From the NCBI GenBank assembly GCA_029891385.1, contig JAIWQS010000266.1:310001-374000 (forward strand): a DNA stretch of 64,000 nt, written 5' to 3'. Origin of the DNA: Erythroxylum novogranatense. Lineage: Eukaryota > Streptophyta > Magnoliopsida > Malpighiales > Erythroxylaceae. A program made the position numbers and the translations under genes. Every line of letters begins with the position of its first letter. The stretch's first letter is position 1. The notes beneath the pieces were generated by a model that searched no databases, was not told where the DNA came from, and was given only the letters and a program-made list of their open reading frames with translations. This document shows positions 60,165 to 64,000 of this stretch, piece after piece.

Positions 60165-60915
60165 TTCGGCCTCCAACTAAGGCACCGAAGATCCCAAATT
60201 TGGTGTTTTGGTGTAATAAATTTATGTTAAGAAAGTCATAAAATTTAATTTAAGACTAGAGTATTGTAATGATTTAATTTCGGTGTATTATTATACATGC
60301 ATTAAAAGTAAAAAAAAAACAATTTTATTTATTTTCTTTTTAATATATATTTGTATATTCTTTTACAATTTAATTTATTTATATAAATTATTAAGTAATT
60401 AAATTTAAAATATATATTTCTTTACGTAAAATATATCATTACAAAGATCACATTCGATATTTAAAATAAAACTAATATTGAATATAATATTAAATTTAAT
60501 TTTTAATATTTATTTATAAGTCTTATTTATAAATGTTATAAATTTATTAATAAAATATGTTAAGAATAAAAATAAATTTAAAATAAAAGATACATAAATT
60601 TAAACCGTTTTAAAATTAAAACTCAACGAAAATATTTGAAATTATAAGTAGACTATAATAATAAAAGCATATTTGTACATATTAGAAGTTAAATGCGTAA
60701 TAAAAATATTATATTTGTGTATATTATTAATTTGTTGTTATAATATTATTAATTATATTTGTTAAATATTATTAATTTAATACAATATATATATTTATTA
60801 ATTAAAAATAATAATTTTATTTTAATTTTTATTAAAAAATTAATGTAGAGTAATTGAAGTAATATTAAATTTAGTATAAAAAATTTATTTGGCAAGAAAC
60901 TGAGTCGTGCATGCC
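60165..60915. other. AT-rich insertion in the TNL-C upstream region
   Basis: About 750 bp absent from the TNL-B upstream region (compare 41510-41525). After a short GC-moderate head (TTCGGCCTCCAACTAAGG) it is extremely AT-rich. No terminal inverted repeat, LTR or clear target duplication was found. It could be a decayed MITE or satellite-like DNA; not identified. Confidence 0.55.
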
Positions 60916-61370
60916 ATGAGAAAAAGCTCTCGACTGAGTCGTACCAAAAACTTACCATTTTTAAAGGAAGATTCATTGTTAGTGGAGTTCTGTCAATTCA
61001 TCAAAAGAATCTATTCCATTTAATAAATCCAAAGCAGGTGAGTTTTCCATGCAGATTGCAGAGTGTCCCCACCATAGTCATCTTCACCGACAGGAATGAC
61101 TTAAACACCGACTACTGACTAGGTATTACTTTGCCCTTCCAGGAAAATAAAGGTTGGTTCTCTTTCCTCTGTTAAAAAAACAATGTGTTGGTTGTCGAGT
61201 CATCGCCTATTAACCAGTAATTCTGATGCTACTGTTAGAGTTGAAACTGGACAAGAAATGAGAGTGAAGCTTCTGAGAGATGAGATCATCCTCGTAGTAA
61301 ACCATTTCCTGCAAAAGTGTCGTCCTTGTCTATGATTGTTTCAGCATTTCTTTCACTCGTTGCACTATAC
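60916..61370. other. outer end of the duplicated TNL unit
   Basis: Matches 41520-41930 upstream of TNL-B, with an extra roughly 30-base stretch near 61165. Similarity ends near 61365. No gene. Confidence 0.65.
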
Positions 61371-61941
61371 GAGCAGAATAACTCTGCGCAGATGCGCACT
61401 AAAATTGTCCATTAAATTTAAACGTCGGAAAAGTTTTAAGTTCATAGTTAAATAAAAAATAATATGTGGTTCAGCCTGATTTTGGTGAGACTGCACGTTA
61501 CCGTTTGGATTTATGGAGTTGACTGCTTCTTACGAGAGCTCCGGCTTGAAGGGTCCTTCAAAATAAAGAAGACACATCGGGGGTTGTTTCCCGATACCTC
61601 CCTATCTGGCTGCTGGTCCTTCTTCTGCCGACCCGGCTGCTCTTGTTGCTGGCCCTTCATCTCCTCCGACCGATCCTGCTGCTGACGCTTCCTCTTCTCC
61701 TAAAGGATCAAAGTTCAACAATTCTTGAAAAATTAATTTAAAAGTCACAAACTTTATACAAAAGAATTAACCGAACACAATCGGTAAAAACATATAGCTC
61801 TTTTGTGTTAAAGATTAGACTCTCTTCAAATAGCAGGTCGCGAACGAGCACACCCGATATGCGCCGATCGGATGAATTAGGCCGGGCGATAATGAGGCCG
61901 AACATTATGAGATTTTGTCTTGGGATCCTGGCCGAGTTATA
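61371..61941. other. uncharacterised DNA
   Basis: No similarity to the TNL units. A 73-aa open frame at 61464-61685 has no recognised domain. From about 61880 a partial copy of the adjacent tandem repeat appears. Confidence 0.4.
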
Positions 61942-62161
61942 GTAGAGGTTGATCGATGGTTCCAAGGATATTGTATTGGTAACCTAGTCGATCAATGGTC
62001 GAGGCCAAGCTATGGTCCCAAGGATCTTGATTTGGCGACCCGACCGAGCGATAGTCGAGGTCGATCGATGGTTCCAAGGATCTTGTTTTGACAACCTAGT
62101 CGATCTATGGTCGAGGCCGAGCTATGGTCTCAAGGATCTTGTCTTGGCGACCCGGCCGAGC
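61942..62161 (+). repeat. tandem repeat, two units of about 112 bp
   Basis: Units at 61942-62053 and 62054-62161. Each contains GATCGATGGTTCCAAGGAT, then CCTAGTCGATC, GGTCGAGGCC, AGCTATGGTC, CAAGGATCTTG, GGCGACCCG. Each unit is itself two diverged halves of about 55 bp. Confidence 0.8.
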
Positions 62162-64000
62162 TGTAACATCCCACCCTCAATTGGAAGGGTAATATAGTAA
62201 ATTTGACATAGGATGGAATAGATTTGGAGTGCATAGGACTGCTCATGCATAATAGGATTGGTCCACAGTCACATTTGTGCACATGAAATTACTATGTATG
62301 CATACATGATATTCCCGGTTTGCGTGCCTAAGATAATTTTGTTGGGATTAACGTGGTTAATGGGTTTGAAAATTATTACGAAAGCGCTATAAATTGTTTT
62401 CTATTTTAAGGAATTTTAGGAATTTTCTGAAATTTTTGGAGAAAATTCTTAACCGAAAAAATCGCCAATTGGCAAACCTATTCGATTTTCTAGAATTAAA
62501 ATTGCTACCCAATGGCACTTGTATTCTTGGGTATATTATTTTGGGATTGATGCTTTGAGTTGATTGGGTTAGTTTTTGATATGGATTAAAGAATTAGTAT
62601 GTTGACTTTTCTTTAAACCTTTAAACAAATCACATTTTGTCACCTAGCCTCTCGTTACCTCCTCCTTATCCTCACCCATGATTATGCTTCAATTAAGCAT
62701 GAAACAATTGGTTTTGTTGGCTAGACAATCGAAAATGGGGTAGGAAAGTGGATAATTGATTAAAGTATATTATAGCTTTCTTTGACTTTTCTTTGAAAAG
62801 TTAAGCCAATCTTTTTTTGCCACCCATTCTCCTTCATTTAATGCATTGTTATCTTTTATATTCGGCCACTTCAACTTAAAGAAGGAAAAAGAGCATTTGT
62901 TTTGCTTATCTACTCCTTCATCCGAAATCCTCTCCATTTTGCAAGCCTCTCCATCGTTTTTTGTTTCTTCTTTAGCTCCTCCATGAAACCAAGCTATTTT
63001 CCTTACCTTGCAACTTAAATCTTCTATCCATGAGAAGCATGTATGGTGGTAGAAGTGAGTAGTGAAGGTGTTAAGTGAGCTTAAAGAGAGAATTGAAGGT
63101 TGGAAACTTAAGAAGCTAAGTGGTCTAGTTAAGCTTTAAATGAAGTGTTAATGATGTTTTTAGTTAAATGTCATTGTAGTTAGAAGCATCTAATGAGAAT
63201 TATGGTGTTATTATTAAGCTTAGTGATGCATTACTTTGATGAGAAATATAGTGTAAATTAATGGGTATAAATGTATGGTATGTTAGGATAATGAATGGTT
63301 ATGGTTGAATTTGGTTTTAGCTTGATTTTGATTGCATATTGATGATTAATTTTGCATGGAAAGGTAAGAGGTTAGTGCTGCCACATTTTGACCATTGATC
63401 TAAGCTCATGTATGAATGACCTAGGTACTGATTTTGTGTCCAATTGAGATGCTTATGGTAGTAGAATTTGAATTGGCATGATAGGAAGTATATTGAGAAG
63501 TAAAGCTGGAAATTTAGGGTTTTAATCAATTGTACTGTAGTGAGCCTAACTAATTGTGTAGGTGAGAAAATGAGGTGAGGTTTGTGCCCAATGAAACTTT
63601 GGTTTGTTGATTACATTTTTGTGTGAAATAGGTATTGTCTAATTGTAACTCTAAGAGGTTGAAATTTGGCTTGGAAAGTTGCTGCTGGGACTTATGTGAA
63701 CAGTAACCGAGATATAGAACCTAGAGTTTTACTGATTTTTCTAAATTAATTGATATGGAATTAGGAAAAATGGTCTTCATGAGAGTTGAAGCCTACATTG
63801 TTAGCTTTCCATTGCCACTGATTTTGTAATTTTTCGATCTGTATATTGGGAGATATGCATTGTGAAATATTGACTGTTTTTGAGCAATTGGTGTAACCTA
63901 GCCATCAGTGTAGGTTTTGTGAACATCCTGATTAGAAGTAATTTTAGTAATTTACGTGAATTGAATTGGTTTGAGTGATCTGCTGAAAAATTGTAGAAGA
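62162..64000. mobile_element. possible LTR or LTR-retrotransposon start, unresolved
   Basis: Begins TGTAACATCCCACCCTCAA, a start seen in many plant Ty3/gypsy LTRs, directly after the tandem repeat. The remaining 1.8 kb is AT-rich and has no gag or pol motif and no second LTR inside the window. It may be a long LTR running off the right edge, or unrelated intergenic DNA. Confidence 0.3.

Noticed and set aside
1..64000. tRNA, rRNA, microRNA precursor or CRISPR array
   Set aside because: No cloverleaf, rRNA segment, known plant miRNA sequence or spaced direct-repeat array was seen; tRNA-like words are retroelement primer-binding sites.

Overview
The window is nuclear DNA of a eudicot plant, probably a woody rosid, although the species cannot be fixed from sequence alone. 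The evidence is spliced plant genes with GT-AG introns, TIR-NB-LRR (TNL) resistance genes (absent from grasses), a BABY BOOM-type double-AP2 gene with the family's exon sizes (83, 9, 89, 74, 51 and 77 bp), an RDM1 gene and an LCAT3-type phospholipase. Nested LTR retrotransposons and a CACTA DNA transposon are also present. I saw no RNA gene, CRISPR array or bacterial feature.

Layout. 1-1.5 kb holds retroelement debris (a Copia gag fragment and a Ty3/gypsy chromovirus tail). 1.99-3.2 kb (+) holds the last four exons of an ARIADNE-type E3 ubiquitin ligase. 4.8-5.2 kb (+) is a broken Ycf20-like gene. 5.6-6.35 kb (-) is RDM1 (RNA-directed DNA methylation). 7.2-10.4 kb (-) is a BABY BOOM/AINTEGUMENTA-like transcription factor. 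12.9-21.9 kb is a CACTA element with an AAA target duplication, carrying a transposase remnant and a nested Copia element (Copia-1). 23.8-27.5 kb (-) is an 11-exon LCAT3 phospholipase gene. 27.9-61.4 kb is a TNL cluster, all on the minus strand: TNL-A (split by Copia-2 and frameshifted), TNL-B (complete, 1174 aa) and TNL-C (a pseudogene split by Copia-3, Copia-4 and a gag-only TR-GAG element). 61.9-64 kb is a tandem repeat followed by LTR-like DNA.

History. TNL-B plus the 5' end of TNL-A (about 5.1 kb) was duplicated to give TNL-C plus a ghost of the TNL-A 5' end at 42.4 kb. If the three retroelements, the extra minisatellite copies and an AT-rich insertion are removed from the 19 kb second unit, about 4.9 kb remains, so the two units match in length. 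Three of the four retroelements inside TNL genes landed in the last (C-JID) exon.

The most unusual signal is in the broken parts of TNL-C. Differences from TNL-B sit in bounded patches, and within them CAG has become CGN and CTG has become NCG over and over. CAG and CTG are the plant CHG methylation sites. The pattern looks either like sequence-calling error at CHG-methylated cytosine or like an unusual directed decay, and it bears on which TNL-C lesions are real. The genes do not form one pathway. The only functional link is thematic: RDM1 belongs to the silencing machinery that would act on the transposons filling this locus.
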